The notes beneath the pieces were generated by a model that saw only the letters and a program-made list of their open reading frames with translations, did no database searches and was not told the DNA's origin. Positions 48,928 through 60,299 of a stretch of DNA of 64,000 nucleotides are shown in pieces. The position numbers were made by a program, and so were the translations under genes. Positions within the stretch are counted from its first letter, which is position 1. Each line of letters opens with the position of its first letter. The DNA is from Nitrincola alkalilacustris. Lineage in GTDB: Bacteria; Pseudomonadota; Gammaproteobacteria; Pseudomonadales; Balneatricaceae. The stretch is from the NCBI RefSeq assembly GCF_008973755.1, contig NZ_WBOM01000002.1, forward strand, positions 124,001-188,000, written 5' to 3'.

Positions 48928-50010
48928 TCACTGAGTCGGATCAGATTTTTTCAGCTCGGTCAGTGCCCATTCGATATGCTCTCTGACCAGAGGTGATGCG
49001 CTGGCCAGTCTCTGCTGCAGTGCCTGTCTGACCTGCTCGCCACCGCGACTGTTGCCGAGCGCCACGGCGATATTGCGCTGCCAGCCTTCATGGCCTGTTC
49101 TGCGGATGGCTGACCCCTCGGTGCGTTGCAGAAAGGTGCTCTCATCCCAGTTGAAAAGGCTCAGGAGATCCGCCTGATCAAGGTGGTGTCTGGGCTTGAA
49201 ATCATCCTCAGGGCTGCGTTTGGCGAAACGGTTCCACGGGCAGACCATCTGGCAATCATCGCAGCCGAAGATACGGTTGCCCATCAGAGGGCGCAGCTCA
49301 ACGGGTATGCTGCCCTTGAGCTCAATGGTCAGGTATGAGATGCAGCGGCTGGCATCCAGTACATAAGGTGCCGGGAAGGCCTGAGTCGGGCAGATATCCA
49401 TGCAGGCGGTGCAGCGTCCGCAATGGCTGCTTTGTTCCGGGGGGTCTACAGGCAAGGGCAGGTTGATGAACAGCTCACCCAGAAAGAACCAGGAACCGGC
49501 ATGACGGTTCAGCAACAGGGTATGTTTGCCGATCCAGCCAAGGCCGGCATTGCGAGCGAGAGACCTTTCCAGTACCGGTGCGCTGTCGACAAAGGGGCGA
49601 AAGCTGGTTTCGGCAGGCGAGTGCTCACTGATCCAGCGACCCAGTGCTTGCAGCCTTTTTCGCATCAGTTTGTGATAATCACGACCCAAAGTGTAGCGTG
49701 CTATGTATGCCTTGTCCGGCTGCTGCAGGATTTTCAGTGTCTCGACTTCGGGGGGCAGGTAGTCCATGCGTACGCTGATGATCCGCTGGGTGCCGGGAAC
49801 CAGCAGTGTCGGGTCGAGGCGCATGTCCGTGTTGCGATCAAGATAGTCCATCTCGCCATGCATCCCCTGTTCCAGCCAGGACTCAAGGCCTGCCAGCTCC
49901 TCCGACAGGTCGGTGTGAGTGATCGCACACTGCTGAAAACCCAGTTCTGTCGCCTTGGCTTTGATCTGTTCGGCCAGTGTGTCGAGTTCATTCCGGGTCG
50001 GGTGCGTCAT
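48928..50010 (-). CDS. queG: Epoxyqueuosine reductase QueG
   Basis: 360-aa cobalamin- and Fe-S-dependent enzyme for the last step of queuosine synthesis in tRNA. Two 4Fe-4S clusters are indicated by CGRCTACMDICPTQAF and FGCDDCQMVCPWN, with one more Cys each. The N-terminal part has YHKLMRKRLQALGRWI, typical of the family, and a HEAT-like C-terminus. Divergent from nnr and convergent to orn (7 bp). Confidence 0.95.
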   Translation of the reverse strand: MTHPTRNELDTLAEQIKAKATELGFQQCAITHTDLSEELAGLESWLEQGMHGEMDYLDRNTDMRLDPTLLVPGTQRIISVRMDYLPPEVETLKILQQPDKAYIARYTLGRDYHKLMRKRLQALGRWISEHSPAETSFRPFVDSAPVLERSLARNAGLGWIGKHTLLLNRHAGSWFFLGELFINLPLPVDPPEQSSHCGRCTACMDICPTQAFPAPYVLDASRCISYLTIELKGSIPVELRPLMGNRIFGCDDCQMVCPWNRFAKRSPEDDFKPRHHLDQADLLSLFNWDESTFLQRTEGSAIRRTGHEGWQRNIAVALGNSRGGEQVRQALQQRLASASPLVREHIEWALTELKKSDPTQ

Positions 50011-50063
50011 ATATCGGCGTGTTCTATTATACTATCAGGATAATTAAGGAGTTAGGGCTGATC

Positions 50064-51581
50064 ATGGTTCAGAATAGAAGCAGCTTGCCTGCCACATTAT
50101 ACACGGCTGAGCAGTGTCGTGCGCTTGATCGTGTAGCCATCGAGCGCTTTTCCATTCCTGGTTTCAGATTGATGCAGCGTGCCGGTCATGCCGTTTTTGC
50201 CGAAATGTTGCAGCGCTGGCCGGGGTGTCGATCTGTAACTGTCCTGTGCGGTGCAGGTAATAATGGCGGCGATGGGTTGATTGTGGCCGGTCTGGCGCAT
50301 CAGCAGGGGTTGAAGGTGCAAGTGTTGACGCTCAGTGCCGAGCCCTATCCTGAACAGTTGCAGGGTGAAGCGAGTCAGGCCTGGCAGTGGGCTGAGGCTG
50401 TCGGTGTGGTGACTCGCCCCTGGCGCAGCGAAATTGAGCTTACCGGTGATATCATCATCGATGCCATGTTGGGCACAGGGCTGCAGGGTGAGGTGCGCGG
50501 TCCGGTACGTGAAGCGATCTCCAGGGTTAATCAGTGCAATCGTCCGGTCATAGCGGTCGATATTCCCTCAGGGCTATGCAGTGATTCGGGACGTGTGCTG
50601 GGGACGGCGATAAAAGCCAGTCTGACACTGACGTTTATCGGGCTGAAGCAGGGCCTGCTGACGCATCAGGGTGTGGACTATTGTGGCGAGTTGCTGTTTG
50701 ACGGATTAATGGTGCCGGATGAACTTTATGAAGCGATTCCGGTCAGCGGTTTTCGTACCGATGCTGAAGATGTTGCTGAAATGCTGCCGCCACGTCAGCG
50801 TTCGGCACATAAGGGTCTATATGGTCATGTCATGGTGGTTGGTGGTGAATATGGCATGGGAGGTGCCGCGTTGATGGCGGCAGAAGCCGCTGCCCGCAGT
50901 GGCTCCGGTCTGACCTCTCTGGCAACACGACCCGAGCATATAGCGTCAGCGCTGGCACGCTCGCCAGAGTTGATGGTGCAAGGCGTCAGTTCGGGGCAGG
51001 ATGTCCAACCCCTGCTGGAAAAGCCGGATGTGCTGGTTGTGGGGCCGGGGCTTGGGCAGGGTGCCTGGGCTGGGCAGATGATGCAGAAGGCGCTGGCAAG
51101 TAAAAAGGCTCTGGTGCTGGATGCAGATGCACTGCATTTCCTGCACAATAGCACGGTGATGGCAAGCGTACGCGATGCTTGGGTTCTGACACCTCATCCG
51201 GGTGAGGCGGCAAGACTGCTCGGCACTGATTCGCGCAGCGTGCAGGACGACCGGTTTGCAGCTGTCAGAGAGCTACAGGAACGCTACGGTGGCACGATTG
51301 TACTGAAAGGTGCGGGTACTCTGACCTTTGATGGTGATGTTATCCATCTGTGTAATGCCGGTAATCCGGGTATGGCCTGTGGTGGCATGGGAGATGTGCT
51401 GTCGGGAGTGATCGGGGCACTGCTGGCGCAGGGGTTGAAGCCGGTTGATGCTGCGCGCATCGGCGTGCATGCGCATGCGCTGGCCGCCGATCTCTGTGCG
51501 GCAGAATATGGCGAACGCGGACTTATGGCGACAGATCTGATTGCAATGATAAGAAGGGTATTGAATGGGAAAGTGTCATGA
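50064..51581 (+). CDS. nnr: Bifunctional NAD(P)H-hydrate epimerase / ADP-dependent dehydratase (Nnr)
   Basis: 505 aa. The N-terminal domain (about 1-210) is the YjeF_N epimerase with [11 protein letters not shown] and [14 protein letters not shown]; the C-terminal domain (about 230-500) is the ADP-dependent (S)-NAD(P)H-hydrate dehydratase with [18 protein letters not shown]-type, [13 protein letters not shown] and [16 protein letters not shown]. It repairs damaged NADHX. The frame is open further 5' but the ATG at 50064, preceded by GGAG and AGGG sequences, fits. The 3' end overlaps tsaE by 4 bp. Confidence 0.95.
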   Translation: MVQNRSSLPATLYTAEQCRALDRVAIERFSIPGFRLMQRAGHAVFAEMLQRWPGCRSVTVLCGAGNNGGDGLIVAGLAHQQGLKVQVLTLSAEPYPEQLQGEASQAWQWAEAVGVVTRPWRSEIELTGDIIIDAMLGTGLQGEVRGPVREAISRVNQCNRPVIAVDIPSGLCSDSGRVLGTAIKASLTLTFIGLKQGLLTHQGVDYCGELLFDGLMVPDELYEAIPVSGFRTDAEDVAEMLPPRQRSAHKGLYGHVMVVGGEYGMGGAALMAAEAAARSGSGLTSLATRPEHIASALARSPELMVQGVSSGQDVQPLLEKPDVLVVGPGLGQGAWAGQMMQKALASKKALVLDADALHFLHNSTVMASVRDAWVLTPHPGEAARLLGTDSRSVQDDRFAAVRELQERYGGTIVLKGAGTLTFDGDVIHLCNAGNPGMACGGMGDVLSGVIGALLAQGLKPVDAARIGVHAHALAADLCAAEYGERGLMATDLIAMIRRVLNGKVS

Positions 51582-52063
51582 AGTCGGGTGAAGGCAAGCT
51601 GTTTTTGCAGGATGAGCAGGCAACCCTGGATTTTGGTGCTCTGCTGGCACAGGCCGCTTCTGCAGGAGCTGTGATCTACCTGCATGGTGATCTCGGGGCA
51701 GGTAAAACCACGCTTGCTCGAGGTGTTCTGCGTGCGCTGGGGCACTCAGGCACAGTCAAAAGCCCGACCTATACCCTGGTTGAGCCCTATGAATTACCGA
51801 ATGGCTCAGTGTATCATTTTGATCTTTACCGGCTGAATGATGCAGAAGAACTGGAATTTCTCGGCATAAGAGATTATTTTGATGGAAAAAGTCTGTGTCT
51901 GGTTGAGTGGCCTGAACGTGGTGAAGGACTTTTACCGGATGCTGATATGGATATAACCTTGAGTGAGAAGGGAAGCGGACGAGAAATATGCTGGGCTGCC
52001 AGTACTCAAGTCGGTCATCAACTGGCCGAAAAGCTGGATAATCAGTCATCAGCAAGTGAGTGA
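51578..52063 (+). CDS. tsaE: tRNA threonylcarbamoyladenosine biosynthesis ATPase TsaE
   Basis: 161-aa P-loop protein, with Walker [18 protein letters not shown] near residue 32-48 and [27 protein letters not shown]. It works with TsaB and TsaD to make t6A in ANN-decoding tRNAs. Start overlaps the nnr stop (ATGA). Confidence 0.96.
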   Translation: MKSGEGKLFLQDEQATLDFGALLAQAASAGAVIYLHGDLGAGKTTLARGVLRALGHSGTVKSPTYTLVEPYELPNGSVYHFDLYRLNDAEELEFLGIRDYFDGKSLCLVEWPERGEGLLPDADMDITLSEKGSGREICWAASTQVGHQLAEKLDNQSSASE

Positions 52064-52076
52064 GCCTGAACAGAAA

Positions 52077-53423
52077 ATGCCGAAGCTGAGCCTGAAATAC
52101 TGGATACTGACATTACTTGCCCTGTTTGCGAGCAATCTGGTATTGGCGTCCACTGATGTACAGACAGTTCGTGCCTGGCTGGCGCCTGATAATACACGTC
52201 TGGTATTTGATCTCTCGGGCCCTGTGAAGCATCGCCTGTTTACACTGAGTGATCCCGATCGCATCGTCATAGATATTGAAAATGCCACCTTCCGGGCTTC
52301 GCTGGATAATCTGGGGCTGGAGAAAAGCCCTGTTCAGAATATTCGATACAGCCAGAACAACGGCGCTGTGCGAGTCGTGCTTGATCTCAAGGAGTCTGTG
52401 CGGCCCAAGAGTTTTGATCTGAAACCGAATGACCAGTATGGCCACAGGCTGGTGGTGGATCTTGAGCCGCGTCAGGTGGCCGAGGTGCCGAGTCGGGTGG
52501 TGACGCCCAATCTTGCTCCCAATCAGGTAAGGGATATCGTTATTGCGATAGATCCCGGACATGGTGGAGAGGATCCGGGGGCTATCGGACCGCGTGGGCT
52601 GCGAGAAAAGGATGTGGTGCTGGCAATTGGGCGTGAGTTGAAGCGACTGATAGATGCTGAGCCAGGCTACCGTGCAGTCATGATTCGTGATGGTGACTAT
52701 TATGTCAGTCTACGTGACAGAACTGCCCTGGCACGCAGATCCAATGCCGATCTTTTCGTCTCTGTTCATGCGGATGGCTGGCACAGTCCATCTGCACGAG
52801 GGGCTTCTGTCTGGGTGCTATCAGAAAGAGGTGCCAGCAGCGAGATGGGGCGCTGGTTGGCCAGTCGTGAAAACAGCGCTGACCTGATCGGTGGTGTCGG
52901 GAGTGTCAGTCTTGAGGATAAGGATGATGTGCTGGCCAGTGTGTTGCTGGATATGTCCATGACTGCCAGTCGCACTGACAGTCGCCAGGTGGCGTCACAG
53001 ATTCACGGCAACATCAGCCAGTTCGCCAGGATGCATAAAAAAGAGGTTGAGATGGCGGGTTTTGCAGTTTTACGCTCGCCGGATATACCTTCAATACTGG
53101 TTGAAACCGGCTTTATCACTAATCCGCAGGAAGCTGATCTGCTTAAAACTCCAGCCTATCAGGCGCGCATGGCTCAGGCGATTTTTTCCGGAATCACCGC
53201 CCACTTCTGGCAGAAACCGCCCGACAGGACCTGGATCGCCCAGCGCAAGTATGAAGGTGGGTCTCAGGGTGGGCCGAGCAGAACCTACCGTGTTTCACGA
53301 GGCGATACACTGTCTTTGATTGCTGCCCAGAACGGCGTCAGCCTCAGTGCGCTGCGTGAAGCGAATCAGATCTCTGGCGACCGTATCAGGGTGGGCCAGG
53401 TGTTGCGAATACCGGCGAGTTGA
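52077..53423 (+). CDS. amiB: N-acetylmuramoyl-L-alanine amidase AmiB-type, with LysM
   Basis: 448 aa. Signal peptide ([24 protein letters not shown]), AMIN domain (about 27-130), Amidase_3 zinc domain (about 165-385; [29 protein letters not shown] with the catalytic Glu), and a C-terminal LysM ([20 protein letters not shown]...). It cleaves septal peptidoglycan during cell separation. The gene order nnr-tsaE-amiB-mutL supports AmiB. The ATG at 52077 starts the signal peptide; longer frames overlap tsaE. Confidence 0.94.
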   Translation: MPKLSLKYWILTLLALFASNLVLASTDVQTVRAWLAPDNTRLVFDLSGPVKHRLFTLSDPDRIVIDIENATFRASLDNLGLEKSPVQNIRYSQNNGAVRVVLDLKESVRPKSFDLKPNDQYGHRLVVDLEPRQVAEVPSRVVTPNLAPNQVRDIVIAIDPGHGGEDPGAIGPRGLREKDVVLAIGRELKRLIDAEPGYRAVMIRDGDYYVSLRDRTALARRSNADLFVSVHADGWHSPSARGASVWVLSERGASSEMGRWLASRENSADLIGGVGSVSLEDKDDVLASVLLDMSMTASRTDSRQVASQIHGNISQFARMHKKEVEMAGFAVLRSPDIPSILVETGFITNPQEADLLKTPAYQARMAQAIFSGITAHFWQKPPDRTWIAQRKYEGGSQGGPSRTYRVSRGDTLSLIAAQNGVSLSALREANQISGDRIRVGQVLRIPAS

Positions 53424-55375
53424 TGTCGGCAACTGGAAATACCCGCGTTATGTCAAAAATCCAACTACTGTCGCCGCAGCTCGCCAACCAGATAGCGGCT
53501 GGTGAGGTTGTCGAACGTCCGGCGTCGGTGGTCAAGGAGTTGATGGAAAACAGTCTGGATGCCGGCGCTACCCGTATAGATCTGGATGTGGAGCAGGGTG
53601 GGATAAAACTCTTGCGGCTGCGTGATGATGGTCAGGGTATTGCGCGCGAGGATCTTGAGCTCTCTCTGAGTCGTCATGCTACCTCGAAGATTCAGGCGCT
53701 TGAGGATCTTGAGGCTGTTGCAAGCCTTGGCTTCAGAGGGGAAGCTCTGGCCAGTATCAGCTCCGTTTCCCGCCTCAAGCTTGTGTCACGTACGGCAGAA
53801 CAGGACTCAGCTTGGGAGGTGCGTGCTGAAGGGCGGGATATGGCCACGGTTGTGACGCCTGCGCCGCATGGGCAGGGCACGACGGTCGAGGTGAGGGATC
53901 TTTTTTTCAATACTCCTGCCAGGCGCAAGTTTCTGCGTACCGAAAAAACCGAATATCGACATCTTGAGGAGGTGGTCAGACGTCTCGCCCTGAGCCGATT
54001 TGATGTCGGCTTTCAACTGGCGCACAATGGTAAGGCGATCTATCAGATGCGCCCAGCCAATAGTGAATTGGAGCGTGAAAGGCGACTATCCCTGCTGCTG
54101 GGTTCCAGCTTTATCGAGCATGCGCTGGTACTGGATATGCAGGCGGAAGCCTCAGGTCTGCGCCTGTTTGGTTGGGTGTCACAGCCGACACATTCACGCA
54201 GTCAACCGGATCAGCAATACTTCTTCGTTAATGGTCGCATCATCCGTGACAAGGTTGTCACTCATGCCGTGCGTCAGGCCTACCAGGATGTGCTCTATCA
54301 GGGGCGCCACCCTGCGTTTGTACTCTATCTGACCCTGGATCCGGCGCTGGTGGATGTCAACGTACATCCGACCAAGCATGAAGTGCGCTTTCGCGAAAGT
54401 CGTCTGGTTCATGATTTTATTTTCCGCTCACTGCATCGCGCCATAGCGGATATGCGCCCCGGTGACGATGCATCAGCTCAAGCCCCGCAGGGTACGAGTC
54501 AGGAGGAGGTTGTCGGTTTTCGACCAGGGGTCTCTCAGGATCACTATGAGCAGAGGCGAATGCCGCTGTATCAAAGTACCTATCAGAGCAACCATCATGG
54601 CCAGCAGGGCAGTGCACTGAGCTCAGCGGCTGTGCGGGATCAGATCAGCAGCTATGGTCGGCTCTATCCCGAGGCACCCCGTGGCGTGACCGCGCATATG
54701 GCAACCGGCGGGTCATCACAGATGGTTCCTGAAAAGGGCACTCATTCAACACCGCAGATGGCTGTGATGGGATCGGCTGATCCAGAGCGAGTGCCGCCGT
54801 TGGGTTTTGCCGTGGCGCAACTGCATGGCGTTTATATACTGGCGCAGAACGAGGCGGGTCTGGTGTTGGTTGACATGCATGCTGCACATGAGCGCATTGT
54901 CTATGAAAAGATGAAGATCTCCCTTGCTGAAGATCGCCTGCGTAGTCAGCCACTGCTGGTGCCGCTGAGTGTCTCAGTCAGTTCGCGTGAGGCGGATCTG
55001 GCAGAGCAACAGCCTGAGCTGTTCCATCGACTCGGCTTTGAGCTGCAACGCATGGGGGATGAAACCCTGGTGGTACGTCAGGTGCCGGTATTTCTGAGTA
55101 AGGCAGATGTCGCTCAGCTGATTCGTGATGTGCTGGCTGATATGATCGTGTTTGGCGAGAGTCGCAGGATAGAACAGCATATTGATGAGCTGTTGGGTAC
55201 CATGGCGTGCCATGGCGCAGTGAGGGCCAATCGGCAACTGAGTCTTGCAGAGATGAACGGCTTGCTGCGGGATATGGAACAGACTGAACGCAGTGGGCAG
55301 TGCAATCATGGGCGTCCTACCTGGGTTCAGTTGGGCATGAATGAGCTGGACAAGCTCTTCATGCGGGGGCAGTAG
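53423..55375 (+). CDS. mutL: DNA mismatch repair protein MutL
   Basis: 650-aa (from the ATG at 53423) GHKL-ATPase. Motifs: [15 protein letters not shown] (N box), [11 protein letters not shown] (G1), [11 protein letters not shown] (lid) and [19 protein letters not shown]. The C-terminal part is the shorter non-endonuclease form expected in gammaproteobacteria with MutH-like systems. The start forms a TGATG overlap with amiB; an ATG at 53450 ([10 protein letters not shown]) is an alternative. Upstream of miaA by 5 bp. Confidence 0.95.
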   Translation: MSATGNTRVMSKIQLLSPQLANQIAAGEVVERPASVVKELMENSLDAGATRIDLDVEQGGIKLLRLRDDGQGIAREDLELSLSRHATSKIQALEDLEAVASLGFRGEALASISSVSRLKLVSRTAEQDSAWEVRAEGRDMATVVTPAPHGQGTTVEVRDLFFNTPARRKFLRTEKTEYRHLEEVVRRLALSRFDVGFQLAHNGKAIYQMRPANSELERERRLSLLLGSSFIEHALVLDMQAEASGLRLFGWVSQPTHSRSQPDQQYFFVNGRIIRDKVVTHAVRQAYQDVLYQGRHPAFVLYLTLDPALVDVNVHPTKHEVRFRESRLVHDFIFRSLHRAIADMRPGDDASAQAPQGTSQEEVVGFRPGVSQDHYEQRRMPLYQSTYQSNHHGQQGSALSSAAVRDQISSYGRLYPEAPRGVTAHMATGGSSQMVPEKGTHSTPQMAVMGSADPERVPPLGFAVAQLHGVYILAQNEAGLVLVDMHAAHERIVYEKMKISLAEDRLRSQPLLVPLSVSVSSREADLAEQQPELFHRLGFELQRMGDETLVVRQVPVFLSKADVAQLIRDVLADMIVFGESRRIEQHIDELLGTMACHGAVRANRQLSLAEMNGLLRDMEQTERSGQCNHGRPTWVQLGMNELDKLFMRGQ

Positions 55376-55380
55376 AGCGA

Positions 55381-56322
55381 ATGGTGCAGGATAAACGCCC
55401 GCCCGCCATTTTTCTGATGGGGCCGACAGCATCAGGGAAAACGGATCTGGCAATGCAGCTGCAGGACCGACTGCCGGTGGAGTTGATCAGTGTGGATTCA
55501 GCGATGATCTACCGTGGCATGGATATCGGAACCGCCAAGCCGGATGTTGAGACGCTGAAGCGCTATCCGCACCGTCTGATCGATATTCGAGATCCTGCTC
55601 AGGCCTATTCTGCGGCTGAGTTTCGAGCGGATGCACTCGCGGAAATGGCCGATATCACCGCAGCCGGCAGAATCCCTCTGCTGGTGGGTGGGACAATGAT
55701 GTATTTCAATGCTCTGCAGCAGGGGCTGGCATCTCTGCCAGCGGCGGATGCGGAGTTGCGCCATAAATTGGAGCAGGAGGCTGAGCTGCTGGGCTGGCCG
55801 GCAATGCATGCTAAACTGGCGGAGGTGGATCCGGTCGCAGCCAGCCGCTTGAAGCCAAATGACTCCCAAAGGCTGCAGCGTGCCCTGGAGGTTTACCTCC
55901 TGACAGGCAAAACCTTGACCCGGCACTGGGAGGAACAGCAGCATCAGACGCTGCCTTATCGTATACTCTCCATGGCGCTGATGCCTGAAGACAGGGCCTG
56001 GTTGCATGAGCGGATCGAAAGGCGTTTCGATCAGATGCTGGCACAGGATTTTGAGTCTGAAGTTCGAACTTTATGGCAGCGTGGAGATCTTACAACACAG
56101 ATGCCATCGGTACGCTGCGTCGGCTATCGACAGATGTGGGATTATCTTGAAGGAAGATCTGATTTCACTGCAATGCGGTATAAGGGTATAGTAGCAACCC
56201 GGCAACTGGCAAAACGTCAGATTACCTGGTTGCGTAGCTGGGAAAATGTACACAGGATTGAGTGTGGTAAAGACAATAAATTGTCTTATGCCTTGAACTT
56301 GATTCAAACAGTCGTTATATAG
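55381..56322 (+). CDS. miaA: tRNA dimethylallyltransferase MiaA
   Basis: 313-aa transferase that adds the isopentenyl group to A37 of UNN-decoding tRNAs. P-loop [11 protein letters not shown] near residue 14-24, [18 protein letters not shown] and [18 protein letters not shown] typical. Immediately 5' of hfq, whose promoters usually lie within or after miaA. Confidence 0.96.
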   Translation: MVQDKRPPAIFLMGPTASGKTDLAMQLQDRLPVELISVDSAMIYRGMDIGTAKPDVETLKRYPHRLIDIRDPAQAYSAAEFRADALAEMADITAAGRIPLLVGGTMMYFNALQQGLASLPAADAELRHKLEQEAELLGWPAMHAKLAEVDPVAASRLKPNDSQRLQRALEVYLLTGKTLTRHWEEQQHQTLPYRILSMALMPEDRAWLHERIERRFDQMLAQDFESEVRTLWQRGDLTTQMPSVRCVGYRQMWDYLEGRSDFTAMRYKGIVATRQLAKRQITWLRSWENVHRIECGKDNKLSYALNLIQTVVI

Positions 56323-56452
56323 TTGAAGATTGGTGTGATCGAACACAAGCTCTCTCGTCATAGCCAATGGCTGATGCGTGCATTATTGATCAGCCAGCCA
56401 AACCCTAATATAACCAATAATGTAATATTTTTTTTACGGGAAGGAGTTTGCA

Positions 56453-56692
56453 ATGTCAAAAGGGCAATCTTTACAAGACCCTTATCTTAACGTGCTGCGC
56501 AAGGAGCGTGTTCCGGTCTCTATTTTTCTGGTTAACGGCATCAAGCTGCAGGGGCAGATCGAATCATTTGATCAGTTTGTCATCCTGCTGAAAAACACCG
56601 TCAGTCAGATGGTTTACAAACATGCAATTTCAACGGTTGTTCCATCGCGCCCGGTCAAGTTACCGCAAGCTGATGAAAAGCCCGAAGAGTGA
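56453..56692 (+). CDS. hfq: RNA chaperone Hfq
   Basis: 79-aa Sm-like hexamer, binding small RNAs and mRNAs. The conserved core is complete: [35 protein letters not shown] (Sm1) and [15 protein letters not shown] (Sm2). The C-terminal tail is short compared with the 102-aa E. coli protein. Excellent ribosome site (GGAAGGAG). A T-run of eight at 56427-56435 is in the leader. Confidence 0.98.
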   Translation: MSKGQSLQDPYLNVLRKERVPVSIFLVNGIKLQGQIESFDQFVILLKNTVSQMVYKHAISTVVPSRPVKLPQADEKPEE

Positions 56693-56700
56693 GTCGCTAA

Positions 56701-58002
56701 TTGTTCTTTGAACGTCCCGAATCAGGAGAGCGTGCGATCCTGGTTCATATAGATATGGCATCAGAAGCCGAAAGCGAAAATCCGAGAGAGCTTGAAGAGC
56801 TGGCTCTTTCCGCAGGTGCAGATCCTGTCGTGTTCCTGAAAGGGACGCGCGCGGACCCTAGTGCCAAATTTTTTCTTGGTAAAGGCAAGGTGGAGGAGCT
56901 GTCGGAGCTGGTTCGACTGCATGAAGCCGAGCTGGTGATCTTTAACCATGCCCTCAGGCCAGCTCAGGAACGCAACCTCGAGCGTGAAATCCAGTGCCGT
57001 GTACTGGATAGAACCGGTTTGATCCTGGACATATTTGCTCAGCGTGCCAGAACGCATGAAGGTAAGCTTCAGGTCGAGTTGGCTCAGCTTGAGCATATGT
57101 CGACTCGTCTGGTGCGAGGCTGGACTCACCTTGAGCGCCAGAAGGGGGGTATCGGTCTGCGTGGGCCAGGTGAAACTCAGCTGGAAACAGACCGTCGGTT
57201 ACTGCGTGGCCGTATCAAAGCTATTCAGAAGCGCCTTGAAAAAGTGCGCAAACAACGTGATCAGGGGAGACGAGCCAGGCAGCGTGCTGAAGTGCCGACC
57301 ATTTCACTGGTAGGCTATACCAACGCCGGTAAATCCACGTTGTTCAATAATCTGACCTCATCAGATGTCTATGCAGCGGACAAGTTGTTTGCGACACTGG
57401 ACCCGACATTACGTAAACTGGAACTGGATGATGTCGGTCCGGCCATCTTTGCTGATACAGTTGGTTTTATCCGCCATCTGCCGCATAAGCTGGTTGAAGC
57501 TTTCAGAGCAACGCTGCAGGAAACCTCCGACGCATCTCTGCTGCTGCATGTGATCGACTCCTTTGATGAGGAGCGGCAGGGGCATATTGAGCAGGTTAAT
57601 CATGTGCTGGCGGAGATAGGTGCTGATGAGGTGCCCGCCTTGCTGGTGTATAACAAGATTGATCTGCTGCCCGATATCGAGCCCAGAATTGATCGTGACG
57701 AAGATGGTGTGCCCGTCAGAGTCTGGGTGTCGGCTGTTACTGGTGCTGGTACGGATCTGCTGTTGCAGGCGGTCAGTGAACGTCTCAGCACTGAGCTGTT
57801 TCAGGGTGAGTTGACGCTGTCACCTGCAGAGGGTCAATTCCGCTCTCAGCTTTATACGCGTGGGGCGGTGGTGAGCGAAAGGATTGAAGAGGATGGGCAG
57901 ATCAGGCTGGATGTCAGAATGCAGCGTAAGGATCTGATGCAGATAATGAGTCGGTTGCAGCTGCAGGCTGAACATTATCTGCCACATGTTGTCGACCTTT
58001 AA
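56701..58002 (+). CDS. hflX: GTPase HflX
   Basis: 433-aa ribosome-associated GTPase that splits stalled 70S ribosomes after heat stress. The N-terminal HflX domain (GADPVVFLKGTRADPSAKFFLGKGK, RERNLEREIQCRVLDRTGLILDIFAQRA) is followed by a coiled coil and G-domain with G1 GYTNAGKSTL and DTVGFIRHLP, then NKIDLL. The start is TTG at 56701 (LFFERPESGERAI...). Only 8 bp after hfq. Confidence 0.96.
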   Translation: MFFERPESGERAILVHIDMASEAESENPRELEELALSAGADPVVFLKGTRADPSAKFFLGKGKVEELSELVRLHEAELVIFNHALRPAQERNLEREIQCRVLDRTGLILDIFAQRARTHEGKLQVELAQLEHMSTRLVRGWTHLERQKGGIGLRGPGETQLETDRRLLRGRIKAIQKRLEKVRKQRDQGRRARQRAEVPTISLVGYTNAGKSTLFNNLTSSDVYAADKLFATLDPTLRKLELDDVGPAIFADTVGFIRHLPHKLVEAFRATLQETSDASLLLHVIDSFDEERQGHIEQVNHVLAEIGADEVPALLVYNKIDLLPDIEPRIDRDEDGVPVRVWVSAVTGAGTDLLLQAVSERLSTELFQGELTLSPAEGQFRSQLYTRGAVVSERIEEDGQIRLDVRMQRKDLMQIMSRLQLQAEHYLPHVVDL

Positions 58003-58074
58003 TCAGCTGTTGAAAGCAACATGCAGTAAAAGTTTTATAATTTCAATCAAAGTAGTGTGAATACGGAGAGAACT

Positions 58075-59298
58075 ATGGCCTGGAACGAGCCTGGTGGAAA
58101 TGGCAAGAACCATGACCCCTGGAGTGGTGGCGACAATGGCCGCGGCGGCAAAAAAAATGGAGGAGGCGGTGGCCCGGAGCAGGGACCGCCGGATCTGGAT
58201 GAGGCGCTGCAGAAGGTTCAGGAGCGTCTGAGCGGTCTGTTCGGTGGTAGTGGCAATAAGGGTGGCAGCTCTGGCGGTGGCTCTGGTGGCAGCCATATGG
58301 GCAGTTTCACTCTGGTCGGTATCGCAGCAGTGCTGGCATTGCTGGTATGGGGGGCCATGGGCTTCTATACCGTCGATCAGCAGGAGCGTGGTGTTGTACT
58401 CAGGTTGGGTAAATTCCATACCATCGTATCGCCTGGTCTGCAGTGGAATCCACCGTTGATTGACCATGTGACCAAGGTCAATATCACACGAGTTCGTATC
58501 CATGATCATCGCGCCCTGATGCTGACGGAAGATGAGAATATCGTCGAAGTTGATATCAGCGTTCAGTACGTGGCTGAAGACCCAGAAAAATTCAGGCTCC
58601 GTGTCCGTAACCCTGAAGAGAGTCTTGCGCACGCCTCCGAGTCAGCACTGCGTCAGGTGGTGGGTGCATCCGAGATGAACTCCATTCTGACCGAAGGGCG
58701 TGAAATTCTTGCGGTGGCGGTTCTTGCACGATTGCAAAGCTATATGGATGCCTATAACACGGGTATTCGTATTTCCAACGTCAACGTCAGAAATGCGCAG
58801 GCACCGTCTCAGGTGCAGGATGCCTTCGATGACGTGATCAAGGCGCGTGAGGATGAGCAGCGAGTGAAGAACGAAGCTGAGGCCTATGCTAACGGTATCG
58901 TTCCTGAAGCGCGTGGTTTTGCGCAGCGTGTACTGGAAGAGGCTAATGCGTATCGTGAGCAGGTTGTGGCCAGTGCGACGGGTGAAACCAGTCGATTCCT
59001 GGCACTGATGAACGAATATCAGCGGGCGCCAGATGTAACCCGTGAGCGTCTGTATCTGGACACCATGGAACGTATCCTGGCAACCAATCCCAAGGTGCTG
59101 ATCGATGTTGAGGGTGGCAATAACATGATGTATCTGCCGCTGGATAAGCTGATGGAGGGTCGTGGACAGTACCGCGACAGTTCTGGTCGGCCGGCACGCA
59201 TGGATGACCAGAGTGTCAGACAGATTTCTGATCAGGTGCTTGAGCAGCTGCGTCAGCGTCAGTCAACAACTGGTGGCCTGAGGGAGGGGCGCTCATGA
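58075..59298 (+). CDS. hflK: FtsH protease modulator HflK
   Basis: 407 aa. A Gly/Asn/Ser-rich cytosolic N-terminus (about 1-75, many GG runs) precedes a transmembrane helix (FTLVGIAAVLALLVWGAMGFYTV, about 77-99) and an SPFH/band-7 domain (QERGVVLRLGKF ... DEQRVKNEAEAYANGIVPEARG). With HflC it forms the large membrane cage around FtsH. The ATG at 58075 has GGAGAG upstream; a GTG 18 nt earlier is less likely. It overlaps hflC by 4 bp. Confidence 0.96.
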   Translation: MAWNEPGGNGKNHDPWSGGDNGRGGKKNGGGGGPEQGPPDLDEALQKVQERLSGLFGGSGNKGGSSGGGSGGSHMGSFTLVGIAAVLALLVWGAMGFYTVDQQERGVVLRLGKFHTIVSPGLQWNPPLIDHVTKVNITRVRIHDHRALMLTEDENIVEVDISVQYVAEDPEKFRLRVRNPEESLAHASESALRQVVGASEMNSILTEGREILAVAVLARLQSYMDAYNTGIRISNVNVRNAQAPSQVQDAFDDVIKAREDEQRVKNEAEAYANGIVPEARGFAQRVLEEANAYREQVVASATGETSRFLALMNEYQRAPDVTRERLYLDTMERILATNPKVLIDVEGGNNMMYLPLDKLMEGRGQYRDSSGRPARMDDQSVRQISDQVLEQLRQRQSTTGGLREGRS

Positions 59299-60221
59299 AA
59301 ACCAATTCTGTAATCGTTCTTGTTGGTGCACTGATCCTCGTATGGCTTGCATCTGAGACACTCTATATCGTGGATGAAACGGAACGTGGTATCAAACTGC
59401 GCTTCGGTGAGGTGGTTCAGCCGGATATTCCGCCTGGGTTGCATTTCAAGATTCCGTTTGTGAACACTGTGAAAAAATTTGATGCGCGTGTCATGACCAT
59501 GGATTCCAGGCCTCAGGCATTCCTGACCTTGGAAGCCAAACGTCTGATAGTGGATTCTTTCGTGAAATGGCGGATCAAGGATGTGGGCCGTTACTATGAG
59601 GCTACCTCTGGTGAAGAGATTCGTGCATCAAACCTGCTGGCCAGTCGTATTGAAACCAGTCTGCGTAACCAGTTCGGTGAGCGTACACTGAACCAGGTGG
59701 TGTCTGGCGAGCGAGAAGAGGTGATGATGCAGGTTAACCGAGCCCTGAGTTCGGTCGCTGAGCGTGAGCTGGGTATCGAGATCCTCGATGTTCGTATCAA
59801 GCGAATCGATCTGCCATCCGAGGTGTCGGCATCTGTTTATGATCGTATGCGCTCCGAGCGTCTGCGTCTGGCACGTGAGTTGCGTGCCCGTGGTAACGAG
59901 TTGGCAGAAGGTATTCGTGCAGATGCTGACAGGCAGACCACGGTTATCCGGGCCAACGCTTATCGTGAGTCAGAGATCATGCGAGGTGAAGGTGATGCTC
60001 AGGCGGCTGCCATCTACGCCAATGCCTATACCCAGGATCCGGAGTTCTACTCCTTCCACCGTAGTCTCCAGGCATATCGTGAGTCCTTCTCAGGTAACGG
60101 TGATGTCATGCTGCTCGAACCGAACAGCGACTTCTTCCGCTACCTGCGTGACTCATCCGGCGCGAATGGTTCGCAAAATGGTGGCGTTTCCGGCGCTACC
60201 AGCCTGCTGCCAACAAGGTAA
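59295..60221 (+). CDS. hflC: FtsH protease modulator HflC
   Basis: 308-aa partner of HflK with an N-terminal helix (VIVLVGALILVWLASETLYIV, about 5-25) and SPFH domain (ETERGIKLRFGEVVQPDIPPGLHFKIPFVNTVKKFDARV). The C-terminus ends with a Gly/Ser/Asn-rich stretch and a basic tail. ATGA overlap with hflK. A terminator follows 53 bp later. Confidence 0.96.
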   Translation: MKTNSVIVLVGALILVWLASETLYIVDETERGIKLRFGEVVQPDIPPGLHFKIPFVNTVKKFDARVMTMDSRPQAFLTLEAKRLIVDSFVKWRIKDVGRYYEATSGEEIRASNLLASRIETSLRNQFGERTLNQVVSGEREEVMMQVNRALSSVAERELGIEILDVRIKRIDLPSEVSASVYDRMRSERLRLARELRARGNELAEGIRADADRQTTVIRANAYRESEIMRGEGDAQAAAIYANAYTQDPEFYSFHRSLQAYRESFSGNGDVMLLEPNSDFFRYLRDSSGANGSQNGGVSGATSLLPTR

Positions 60222-60274
60222 TGGTAAGACGAAAGCAGGTGCCAAAAGCACCTGTTTTCGTGGTATGATCAGCT

Positions 60275-60299
60275 AACCGGGTCGTTACCCGGTTTTTTT
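60275..60299 (+). terminator. Rho-independent terminator after hflC
   Basis: AACCGGGT-CGTT-ACCCGGTT forms an 8-bp perfect stem, whose last two bases start a run of seven T. Ends the hfq-hflX-hflK-hflC transcript. Confidence 0.95.
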
